Part shown: in pieces, positions 43,150-52,689 of the stretch
How positions within the stretch are numbered: the first letter of the stretch is position 1
Layout of the letters: each line of letters starts with the position of its first letter
NCBI RefSeq assembly: GCF_018991925.1
Contig: NW_024754891.1
Location: 37,501 to 101,500 of the forward strand
Direction of reading: 5' to 3'
DNA length: 64,000 nt
Source of the DNA: Homarus americanus
Lineage: Eukaryota > Arthropoda > Malacostraca > Decapoda > Nephropidae
Notes under the pieces: generated by a model
The model's input: only the letters and a program-made list of their open reading frames with translations
Database searches by the model: none
Told to the model about the DNA's origin: nothing
Position numbers and translations under genes: made by a program

Positions 43150-43343
43150 GTTTACTTTGTTTGTTTGTTTGGGTGTTGATTTGTTAGTTTGTTTTGTTTG
43201 GTAAGTGTTTTGATTTTGTTTGTTTGTTTTAATTTGTTAGTTTGTCTTTCTTGTTTGATTTGTTAGTTGTTGGTATTTTTTTTATTACTTGTCATGTTAG
43301 TTTGTTTCTTACTTAAAATATTATAGTTTTTGTTAGTTTTTGT

Positions 43344-43345
<2 letters not shown>
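43150..43345. repeat. TTTG/GTTT-rich low-complexity stretch
   Basis: TTTGTTTGTTTG runs and TTGTTAGTTTG phrases. Confidence 0.8.
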
Positions 43346-43393
<48 letters not shown>

Positions 43394-43428
43394 ACACACA
43401 CAGACACACACACACACACATACACAGA
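43346..43428. repeat. (AC)n microsatellite upstream of the LINE
   Basis: AC run with GA and TA interruptions. It abuts the 5' end of the plus-strand LINE copy. AGAAAATCCAGAAAGC at 43425-43440 is mirrored as an inverted repeat by GCTTTCTGGATTTTCT at 43457-43472. Confidence 0.95.
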
Positions 43429-44651
43429 AAATCCAGAAAGCACACTGCTTGGTGAGCTTTCTGGATTTTCTGCACAAAAACCTGCAGAAACGCAAGACAT
43501 CATTGGCCGTTGCCCTTGTTGACTTCAGGAAGGCCTTTGACCTTGTTGATCACTGCACTGTTATCAACAAGGCCATTGCACTAGGGCTGCCCACCAACCT
43601 GGTTTCATGGGTCACTGATTTCTTGAGTGGACGTCGCCAGGCAGTGAGGTATCAGGGCTTTGGTCTCCACATTCCAACACCTCACCTGCGGTGTTCCCCA
43701 GGGGACCAAGATGGGACCACTGTGCTTCCTCATCCTGATCAACGACGCTCTATCGGACACTCCTCACAGGTGGAAGTACGTGGATGACTGCACTGTGGGG
43801 GTTTCAGTGGATAACACCGCACCAGACTACTCATCGCTACAAGGCACCCTGGACAGGCTACAGGCATGGACTACGGAGAACTAGGTCACCATCAACCACA
43901 CCAAAACCGTAGTCATGCACATCAATACCGCCACCACTCCAGTGCAAGCCCCCGCAGTCACAGTGGGTGCCCATCCTCTCCAGCTGGTGCAGTCTGCCAA
44001 AATCCTGGGTGTAACTATAGACAACAAACTTGCAAACTTGACTGGAAGGCCCATGTAAATAACACAGTCAAGGCAGCCTCGTACCATCTCTACATGCTAC
44101 GACGACTTAGGTCACTTGGGACACCCACGCCAGAGCTGAGGACCATCTACAACGCCTTTATTCTCCCCAAACTAACGTATGCGTCACCAGCCTGGTCGTC
44201 TTCCCTCAACTCCACCCAACAATGTCAGCTAGAGAAGGTACAGAAAAGGGCCTGCAGAATCATGCTCGGCGCTGACTACTCCGGCTACACCAACGCTCTC
44301 TCCACCCTGGAAATGCCATCCCTCAGTGACCTCCACCACCAAGCACTGGAAAGGTTTGGCAGCCAACTATTGCACCACCCTCGTCATCGCCACCTCTTGC
44401 CACCGGCAGCCCCCCATCCACCTCGCGCAGTCCGCCACTACAACAAAATTCAGCCTATAAGAGCCCGCACCGATAGATATAAGAATAGCACCATCCCATC
44501 TATTGTTAAAATAATAAACAACTGATTTATGTACTGTACAGCCCTGTAAATGTATTCAACGTATATCATTATGTCTAAATCACATGTAAGTTTGTATATT
44601 TTCAGCCACCGGCTGCAACTCTATTAATAAACCGTTTATTATTATTATTAT

Positions 44652-44655
<4 letters not shown>
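43429..44655 (+). mobile_element. 5'-truncated CR1/Jockey-type LINE copy (copy B)
   Basis: Same family as the minus-strand copy at 7.5-8.76 kb. It runs from just before RT motif A to the protein C-terminus (ARTDRYKNSTIPSIVKIINN), then a short 3' UTR ending TATTTTCAGCCACCGGCTGC and AATAAACCG, then an (TTA)n tail (44637-44656). CA repeats lie on both outer sides (43346-43428 and 44657-44703). Sequence decay is lower than in copy A. Confidence 0.88.
43449..44525 (+). pseudogene. Broken reverse transcriptase, LINE copy B
   Basis: Motif A is VALVDFRKAFDLVDH (about 43510-43555). A frameshift near 43657 precedes motif B (LTCGVPQGTKMGPLCFLIL). The catalytic box is intact as KYVDD (about 43776-43790). 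A TAG at 43882-43884 interrupts the line between LQAWTTEN and VTINHTKTVVMHIN. An 8-bp tandem duplication (CAAACTTG, 44025-44040) inside DNKL/DWKAH causes a second frameshift. The thumb and C-terminus then read cleanly to the stop at 44523: FILPKLTYASPAWSSSLN, KVQKRACRIMLGADY and RIQPIRARTDRYKN-like residues. Inactive, with only three or four lesions. Confidence 0.9.

Positions 44656-44703
<48 letters not shown>
44637..44703. repeat. (TTA)n LINE tail joined to (AC)n
   Basis: TTA units end the LINE, and an AC run follows with no spacer. Confidence 0.95.
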
Positions 44704-44705
<2 letters not shown>

Positions 44706-44825
44706 CCCGAGCGTTCCTATATTTGTTGATGGATTAAACTCAGTGGAAAAAATGCGACGAAATATTTGATCTGGGAAACTGATTTTAGCCGAATTTAATC
44801 TGTGTGTATTATTGTGTATGTGTTT

Positions 44826-44828
44826 TAA

Positions 44829-44861
<33 letters not shown>

Positions 44862-44912
44862 CTGTGTGTGTGTGTGTCTGTGTGTGTGTGTGTGTGTGTG
44901 TGTCTGTGTGTG
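44826..44912. repeat. (TG)n microsatellite
   Basis: TG run with three TCTG interruptions. Confidence 0.96.
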
Positions 44913-44987
44913 TTATTCTTATTTTGTTTGGTTTATTCTTTAGGTTTTATTTTTTTGTTCCAATTAATATTATGAAAACTTTACATA

Positions 44988-45290
44988 GAAAAAACACCAC
45001 CACCACCACACACCATCACCACCACACACCATCACCACACACCATCACCACTATCTGTCTTGTCTACAGCCACCATCACCACCATACCATCATTCTTTGT
45101 CCTATCTACAACTATTACAACAATTTACCTCACCACAATTTCTTCATCGCTACTACAAACATTCCTTTCATACAACCCCCACCTCGTATATCACCCTATT
45201 GTCACTATTGATACTACCACCACCACCATCACCACCACAACTATCATCATCACCACCACCATCACCACCCATCACCATCTTGTTGTCAGA
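44988..45290. repeat. (CAC/CAT)n low-complexity array
   Basis: CACCACCATCACCACCACA-type triplets at 44988-45090 and 45210-45275, with an AT/C-rich spacer. Thr/His/Ile/Ser frames are compositional. Confidence 0.88.
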
Positions 45291-45587
45291 GAAGGAACAC
45301 ACTGAAATATCTCACTTATATTCGTACCCATAAATCAATACTTCCCCCATAATTTCCTGGCGTCAGCTCCTCCCTCCCTCCCCCCATTACCATACATCTA
45401 AAGGGAGACGAGATGGGACAAGCTGGTAACTATTATCTATGGAGTTTCGTTGTCTGTCTCTTTAATGGCGTTATCTGGCAACATTGACGCACAAGACTGG
45501 ATGCCAAGTTTCTCCTGTGTTTTTTTTTTTTCGTTTTTTTCCTTACGTCTTTTGATAATCCTTTGTGTTATTGTTATTGTGAGTTAT

Positions 45588-45590
<3 letters not shown>

Positions 45591-45646
<56 letters not shown>
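45591..45646. repeat. (TG)28 microsatellite
   Basis: Perfect TG run. Confidence 0.97.
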
Positions 45647-45647
<1 letters not shown>

Positions 45648-45734
45648 ACAGAGAGCATTAAAGTGTTGAGAGCATGTTTGTATATTATGTAAAGAAGCAG
45701 AGTGCTTTCTTTTGTACCCATGTGTTTTACCAGC

Positions 45735-45880
45735 GGTGTTTTATCAGTGGTATATAATGGTCAGTATGCTCGCCAGGCAAGTGAGTGGACCCGGGTTCGA
45801 TCTTTACGCTATTTGCCTCTGTCTACCCAGCAGTAATTGGGGACCTGGATGTTAATCGATTTGTGGAGAATGTTTCTAGA
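45735..45880 (+). mobile_element. tRNA-derived SINE-like repeat (SINE C)
   Basis: An A-box-like TAATGGTCAGTATGCTCGCC is followed by GGACCCGGGTTCGATC (B box) and then TTTGCCTCTGTCTACCCAGC, AGTAATTGGGGACCTGG and TTAATCGATTTGT. Head and body match the 19.6-kb repeat closely, and here the B box is better preserved. The 3' end is not defined. Confidence 0.75.
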
Positions 45881-46049
45881 GTTTGAGTTAATTGCCGTTT
45901 AAGCCTTAAAAAACAACTGGAATTTTTGCCCAAGTGGTGATAACTTTTAGTTTTTTGGCTGGAACTCAATGGGAATTTATTCGTCTAAGGTAAAATTTCC
46001 TCTATTTCATTAATGGTGTCGTTTACTATTATAAGATAAGAACTTTTTA

Positions 46050-46270
46050 CCTAAAGTAGGTTAGGTTAGGTTAGGGTAGGTTAGGGTAGGATATGTTAGG
46101 GTAGGTTAGGTTAGGGTAGGAGTAGGAGTGAGTTAAGATTTAAAGTTAGGGTAGGGTAGAGGTGTGTTAGGAGTGAGTTAGAATGGGGTTAGGAGTAGGG
46201 TAGGGTATGTTAGGGTGGAGTTAGAATTGATTACAGTTGAATTGTGTTAGGTTTAGGGTAGGTTAGAGTT
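46050..46270. repeat. Interstitial telomere-like (TTAGG)n with TTAGGG variants
   Basis: GGTTAGGTTAGGTTAGGGTA then increasingly degenerate GTTAGGGTAGG and GGAGTGAGTTAG units. Orientation is opposite to the 34.5-kb tract. Confidence 0.88.
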
Positions 46271-46368
46271 TAGAGTTGCAGTTTGTATGGAACTATTCAC
46301 ATATGTTTTATGGTACACATGATCGTTTATGGCCAGTCAAATTTTAAAATATACACAGAACTTGTCTC

Positions 46369-46369
46369 A

Positions 46370-46435
<66 letters not shown>
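46369..46435. repeat. (TA)33 microsatellite
   Basis: Perfect TA run. Confidence 0.97.
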
Positions 46436-46440
<5 letters not shown>

Positions 46441-46618
46441 CATCACTATGTATTTATATATGAATATCTATGTATTTAAACGTTTATACCTCTACATGAA
46501 ATCCCAAACTGTTGTTCTTTATAATATTTAAGAGTTTTTAATATATATTTACACATAGATAATAAATTTTTACATATCATCTACACATACACACACTACT
46601 GTATATTGAAAGACCATT

Positions 46619-47757
46619 CTGTAGTCTTATATAAGGGAGAATAGCGGTGTATCTCCCTCTGTAGTCTTATATAAGGGAGAATAGTGGTGTATCTCCCTCT
46701 ATAGTTTTATATAAGGGAGAATAGTGGTGTATCTCCCTCTATAGTTTTATATAAGGGAGAATAGCGGTGTATCTCCCTCTATAGTTTTATATAAGGGAGA
46801 ATAGCGGTGTATCTCCCTCTATAGTTTTATATAAGGGAGAATAGCGGTGTATCTCCCTCTATAGTTTTATATAAGGGAGAATAGCGGTGTATCTCCCTCT
46901 ATAGTTTTATATAAGGGAGAATAGCGGTGTATCTCCCTCTGTAGTTTTATATAAGGGAGAATAGCGGTGTATCTCCCTCTATAGTTTTATATAAGGGAGA
47001 ATAGTGGTGTATCTCCCTCTGTAGTTTTATATAAGGGAGAATAGCGGTGTATCTCCCTCTATAGTTTTATATAAGGGAGAATAGTGGTGTATCTCCCTCT
47101 ATAGTTTTATATAAGGGAGAATAGTGTATTCTCTGAAGCCATATGGGCGAGCAATGCAGTGCATTCTCTATAAGTTTTATATATAAGGGAGAATAGTGTG
47201 CATTCTCTCAAGAAGTGTATATATGGAGAAATAGTGTGCATTCTCATAAGTTTTATATAAGGAGAATAGCGGTGTATCTCTATAAGTTTTATATATGGAG
47301 AATAGCGTATCTCTGTTTTTATATATGGGCGTGGATAATAGCGGTATTCTCTATAAAGGTAGTTTTATATAAGGGAGAATAGCGGTGTATCTCCCTCTAT
47401 AGTTTTATATAAGGGAGAATAGTGGTGTATCTCCCTCTATAGTTTTATATAAGGGAGAATAGCGGTGTTTCTCCCTCTATAGTTTTATATAAGGGAGAAT
47501 AGCGGTGTTTCTCCCTCTATAGTTTTATATAAGGGAGAATAGCGGTGTATCTCCCTCTATAGTTTTATATAAGGGAGAATAGTGGTGTATCTCCCTCTAT
47601 AGTTTTATATAAGGGAGAATAGCGGTGTATCTCCCTCTATAGTTTTATATAAGGGAGAATAGTGGTGTATCTCCCTCTATAGTTTTATATAAGGGAGAAT
47701 AGTGGTGTATCTCCCTCTATAGTTTTATATAAGGGAGAATAGAGTTATATCTCCCTA
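46619..47757. repeat. 40-bp satellite with a hairpin in every unit
   Basis: About 28 copies of a 40-bp unit, TATAGTTTTATATAAGGGAG then AATAGCGGTGTATCTCCCTC. AGGGAGA and TCTCCCT in each unit are a perfect 7-bp inverted repeat around an 11-nt loop. Copies are nearly identical, the main variation being AGCGG/AGTGG and CTCTATAG/CTCTGTAG, except for a scrambled zone at 47125-47362. Confidence 0.97.
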
Positions 47758-47905
47758 TATCAATAAATCATATAATAAAGCTTCTCCCTTAACTAATGGT
47801 GTATGACAGTGATAAAATGATCCTTTTATTCATGGGTATGGATAATAATTGTTAAAAAGTGAATGATGAATGACCACCTGCCGCGCTGACGTAGTGTTTC
47901 ATGTG

Positions 47906-47906
47906 G

Positions 47907-47951
<45 letters not shown>
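47906..47951. repeat. (GATA)11 microsatellite
   Basis: Near-perfect tetranucleotide run. Confidence 0.97.
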
Positions 47952-48104
47952 GTGGGTAAATAGATAGACAGGTAAGATCGGTGAAAATTAATACAGACTG
48001 ATCAGTAATTGTGTATCTGCCAAGGTCTATGTATTCGGTCTACATGCTGAACTGTATACCTGCATCTTTTGAGAGAGGTGGCAAATCACTCCGGGTGATG
48101 CCTA

Positions 48105-48385
48105 TTTCATTGTTTTGACCTTTAACCTTTGACCTGTGACCTTATAAATAATACAGCTCTTGAGGTTGTCATGGTGAACTTATATACCAAGTTTGAAAAA
48201 TGTAACTCATTCTGATCTTGAGTTATGGCATGGACAAGGGAATAATTTAATGCTGTGACCTTATTCTCTGACCTTTTGACCTTAGATGTATAACAGCTCT
48301 AGGGGTTGTTAAGGTGAATAAACAAACCAAACATAACCATCGTAACTCTTTCCATTGGTGAGTTATGGTATAGACAAACATAGTT
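48105..48385. repeat. Two diverged ~145-bp direct repeats, TGACCTT type
   Basis: Two copies start with TGACCTTTGACC-like sequence. Both pass through AACAGCTCT-A/G-GGTTGT, GGTGAA, an ACCAAGTTTGAAA/ACCAAACATAACC block, GTAACTC and GAGTTATGG, and end at GACAA. This plan (TGACCTT start, CCAAGTTTGA middle, GAGTTAT end) is reminiscent of dispersed repeats common in marine invertebrate genomes; the family assignment is from memory. Confidence 0.6.
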
Positions 48386-48559
48386 AAGATAAATGGGTAG
48401 AGACAGCACTGGCCGCCCTACTCACGCGACGCGGCTGTTGTGAGTTATGAAGAGAATAAATAATACAACTCAGGAATCAGAGGAAAATACTTGACTCGTG
48501 ACGAATGTGGGGAGCATTTTGTTAATGACGAGGCGTTAGTCTTTGTCATGGTGACCTGA

Positions 48560-48838
<279 letters not shown>

Positions 48839-49027
48839 CAATGTATGTTTAAGCATGTGTTTGTGTGCATATGCACCTCCTTGTAGCTTACGTGCGTGAC
48901 TATGATTCACCTCCAATAGCTCAGTGATACCTAAGGCATATTAAACAGGTATAATTGGTTCATTAGTCCCTTAGAAGAGCATTATAGAGACTATCAAGTA
49001 TAATGTCTGAGAACATTATAGATCACC

Positions 49028-49029
<2 letters not shown>

Positions 49030-49067
<38 letters not shown>
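49030..49067. repeat. (TG)19 microsatellite
   Basis: Perfect TG run beside the 45-bp array. Confidence 0.96.
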
Positions 49068-49068
<1 letters not shown>

Positions 49069-49119
49069 TTACAGTGTGTGGTTGTGTTGTTGCGTGTGAT
49101 TGTGTGGGTAGTGTGATTA

Positions 49120-49993
49120 GGCTCCGATTGTGTGGTGTTGAGTCTTTGTGGTAGTGGTGTTGTTCGGTCTGATTGTGTGGTGTTGATTCTGTGTGGTAGT
49201 GGTGTTGTTCGGTCTGATTGTGGTGTTGAGTCTGTGTGGTAGTGGTGTTGTTCGGTCTGATTGTGTGGTGTTGAGTCTGTGTGGTAGTGGTGTTGTTCGG
49301 TCTGGATTGTGTGGTGTTGATTCTGTGTGTAGTGGGTGTTGTTCGGTCTGGATTGTGTGTAGTTGAGTCTGTGTGGTAGTAGTGGTGTTGTTCGGTCTGG
49401 ATTGTGTGGTGTTGAGTCTGTGGTAGTGGTGTTCGGTCTGATTGTGTGGTGTTGAGTCTGTGTGGTAGTGGTGTTCGGTCTGATTGTGTGGTGTTGATTC
49501 TGTGTGGTAGTGGTGTTATTCGGTCTGGATTGTGTGGTGTTGATTCTGTGTGGTAGTGGTGTTGTTCGGTCTGGATTGTGTGTGGTGTTGATTCTGTGTG
49601 GTAGTGGTGTTGTTCGGTCTGATTGTGTGGTGTTGATTCTGTGTGGTAGTGGTGTTGTTCGGTCTGGATTGTGTGGTGTTGAGTCTGTTGGTTTGGTGTT
49701 ATTCGGTTCGATTGTGTGTGGTGTTGATTCTGTGTGTGGTGGTGTTGTTCGGTCTGGATTGTGGTGTTGATTCTGTGTGGTAGTGGTGTTGTTCGGTCTG
49801 ATTGTGTGGTGTTGAGTCTGTGTGGTAGTGGTGTTGTTCGGTCTGATTGTGTGGTGTTGATTCTGTGTGGTAGTGGTGTTATTCGGTCTGATTGTGTGGT
49901 GTTGATTCTGTGTGGTAGTGGTGTTATTCGGTCTGATTGTGTGGTGTTGATTCTGTGTGGTAGTGGTGTTGTTCGGTCTGATTGTGTGGTGTG
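49120..49993. repeat. 45-bp tandem array (GATTGTGTGGTGTTGATTCT...)
   Basis: About 19 copies of a 45-bp unit: GATTGTGTGGTGTTGATTCT, GTGTGGTAGTGGTGTTGTTC and GGTCT. Since 45 is divisible by 3, two minus-strand frames stay open for more than 370 codons with a 15-residue peptide period (for example TTQSDRTTPLPHRIN), despite several frame-changing copies. No start context, domain or splice signals support a gene. Confidence 0.95.
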
Positions 49994-50219
49994 TAAACCA
50001 GACCTGAATATTGACAGTAGAGGCGCGGATAGAAGTGTGGATAAATAGATCGAGAGTGGACAGGTAGATAATGACAAACAGGTAGATAAGATTAGCAGGA
50101 ACAGACGGGTATCCAGGTAGGTAGATAGATAAATACATTTGTACAAGAACTACAAACTCTACCAGATATTTACATTAAATCGTTGCGTGTGTATCGCTCG
50201 AATATCTACATACCAGCAT

Positions 50220-50275
50220 CACACTGATTGGTAAACAGGGTTATCGTGTCGACCAATCAGGGGCGGTGCTCGCTC
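50220..50275. promoter_or_regulatory. Inverted CCAAT boxes next to a GC box
   Basis: TGATTGGT (50225-50232) and ACCAATCA (50252-50259) form a perfect 8-bp inverted repeat. The second is followed at once by GGGGCGG. CCAAT boxes paired with a GC box are typical of promoters, but no gene start is visible downstream. Confidence 0.25.
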
Positions 50276-50473
50276 TCTCAAGCTTACGTAACTGGTAAAC
50301 AAACGCTGGACTCGGAGGCGGAGTTAGTCCGAGAAACACTTGCATTTTTTTCTTTATTATTATTATTTTTTTTTAGTTTTTGGAATAATAACGAAGTACT
50401 TAATATAACTTATGTTGTTTTTGGGGTTAAATGTTGTGTTATTGTTGTTAGGGAGTTGTTATTAAGTTATGGG

Positions 50474-50493
50474 TACACACACACACACACACA

Positions 50494-50545
<52 letters not shown>

Positions 50546-50711
50546 TTCTCGTACGCACGCACCTACCCCCTGACAAACCCCCTTTATATTACTCAAGTTA
50601 CTGGGACGGCGTAAATAGAGCGAACAGATACAGCCTGTATATATGTATGTTATGTATGTATGTATGTAGGTATGTATGTATGTATGTATGTATGTATGTA
50701 TGTATGTATGC

Positions 50712-50744
<33 letters not shown>

Positions 50745-50790
50745 TGTATGTATGTATGTATGTATGTATGTATGTATGTATGTATGTATG
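50474..50790. repeat. (AC)n and (GTAT)n microsatellites
   Basis: AC 50474-50550 with one CCC interruption, and GTAT 50643-50790 with TTATG, GTAGG and GCATA interruptions. Confidence 0.96.
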
Positions 50791-50936
50791 TTTTAATCCT
50801 CTCTCTCTATCTCAGTGTGTATATTCTTCAGGGAAACGTTCACAGCCTCTATGTTTACTTGGGTCAGGAGGTTAAAGGTCAAGGTCAAGGTGAGAGCTTT
50901 AAAGATGTCACCTGGAGTTTGTTGACACCTTCTTCT

Positions 50937-51071
50937 GTTATTATTATTACTGTTATTATTATTATTATTATTATGGAATGAGAGATAGAGATGTAATTAG
51001 AGACACAGAGATAGAAAGAGATATAGAGAGACTGAAAGAAAATGGGATAATAAGCAGAAATGAATGTAACC

Positions 51072-51130
<59 letters not shown>

Positions 51131-51245
51131 GAGAGAGAACGAAAGAGAGAGAGAGACAGAGCGAGAGAGAGAGAGAGAGAGACTAGACAAAAAGAAAGAT
51201 AGATATAGAGAGAATGCGAAGCGTAGTGAGTCGAAAAGATAAAGT

Positions 51246-51291
<46 letters not shown>
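50937..51291. repeat. (ATT)n, (GA)n and (CT)n microsatellites
   Basis: ATT 50937-50973, GA with AC and CG interruptions 51076-51182, and CT 51248-51291. The GA and CT blocks are complementary and about 65 bp apart, so the strand can fold into a long hairpin. Confidence 0.94.
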
Positions 51292-51295
<4 letters not shown>

Positions 51296-51640
51296 ATCTA
51301 TCGAGGAATATCTAACGCCTGTTAAAAAATATACTACCCGTGTTGAGCAAAGTTTATTTTTCCATTAAACTTTCAACAATCTTCAAAAAGTATTGGTATT
51401 TTTCTCTCCCTTTTTCTTTACGCTTAAATCTCATCGAATTTTGTTTTTATTATGTTTTATTATTATGCAATTTACACTTCTTTTTTTTAATGAGTTTTAA
51501 TTCGTTACTTTGTTGGAAATAATTAATTTTTCAGTAATATTAAGAGTATTTTTTTTAAACTAAATTCGAGTTTGTATTAAGTACTGTAATTTTACACTTA
51601 CTGATTTTCAATACTTGGATATTTCGGTGTAGTTACGTTA
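51292..51640. other. Unique AT-rich stretch
   Basis: T-rich DNA with no repeat or gene evidence. Confidence 0.5.
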
Positions 51641-51644
51641 CGTT

Positions 51645-51725
51645 ATGTTATGTTAGGTTAGGTTATGGTTAGCTAGATTATATTAGGTTAGGTTAGGTTA
51701 GGGTTTAGCTAGGTTAGGTTAGGGA
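51645..51725. repeat. Interstitial telomere-like (TTAGG)n, degenerate
   Basis: TTATGTTAGGTTAGGTTATG, then TAGCTAGATTATATTAGG, then TTAGGTTAGGTTAGGG units. Confidence 0.88.
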
Positions 51726-51839
51726 ACTTGCTAGACACATGTTGCTAATAATATACTAGTGTGTGGTGGTAGGGAAGGTGAACACAACACTAGACGCGTG
51801 AGCCGCCACCACAAGATGGGTTCTGCCTCCTGAAGAAGA

Positions 51840-52660
51840 TGGATGGTGGTCCTCACAATAGGCGCCCAGGAGGAACACTTTGGAAGGGTTGGCATTCCTA
51901 GTAGCTGTCGGCTGGGGGTGAGGAAGGGTCGAGGTAAGGTTGGTACTCTTGGTAGCTGTGTGTTTGGGAGGAAGGTTCTCGGGATGGTTGGTACGCCTGT
52001 TAACTGTGTGGGGAGTGTCGGGAAGGTTGGTACGCTTGAAGGGACTACAGTGCTATGCCAGTCTCGTTACACTTTGAAGAGAGTTTAAAAAAAAAAAATG
52101 ACGTGCCTGAGAAGTAAACTAAAGGTGTTTGGTAGCTGGGGAAAAATGGCTGTAAAGTGATGACAGGCTTGAAAGAATGTGAAATGCTTGACAGGTCAGT
52201 AAAAAATAAAAGCCCTAGCTGCTGGAGACTTGGCACTCCTGTAAAAGCAAAAATAATTTCATGGAAGGTTGGTAAGCCTAAAGATAAAAATAACTAGGGG
52301 ATTGGCAACCATGGCAACAAAAACAGCGGGAGGGGTAACGCGCCTGAAATGCAAACTGTGGAAGGGTTGGTCACACTGTTAGAACAAATGTGAGAGGAAG
52401 TAGCGAAAATATCATGATATTATCCCCCAGGAGGATGGTTAGCCTCAACAACACTCCGGGATAGTTGCCACCACTGGGAAAAACACACACACAAATTAAA
52501 CGATCTGATGTACGCCGGGAGGTTTGTACTCTTCATAAATAAACAATAGGATTTGGTACCCCTGGGACACACATCAGAAGGGTTGGTACCCCTGGGACAC
52601 ACATCAGAAGGGTTGGTACAGTAGGATTGGTCGCCGGGAACAAGAGCTCCGGGAGGGAGG
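51840..52660. repeat. Ancient ~55-65-bp tandem array with GGTTGGTAC core
   Basis: GGGAAGGTTGGTACGCCTG followed by GTAGCTGTGT recurs in diverged form (for example near 51880, 51937, 51985, 52027, 52262, 52356, 52574 and 52607), with unrelated A-rich inserts. No clear unit boundary remains. Confidence 0.65.
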
Positions 52661-52689
52661 GTTGGCATCTGTGGGCGGAGGGAGGAGGG

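Noticed and set aside
46619..47757. CRISPR array
   Set aside because: The 40-bp units are contiguous, with no unique spacers, and the DNA is eukaryotic. It is a satellite.
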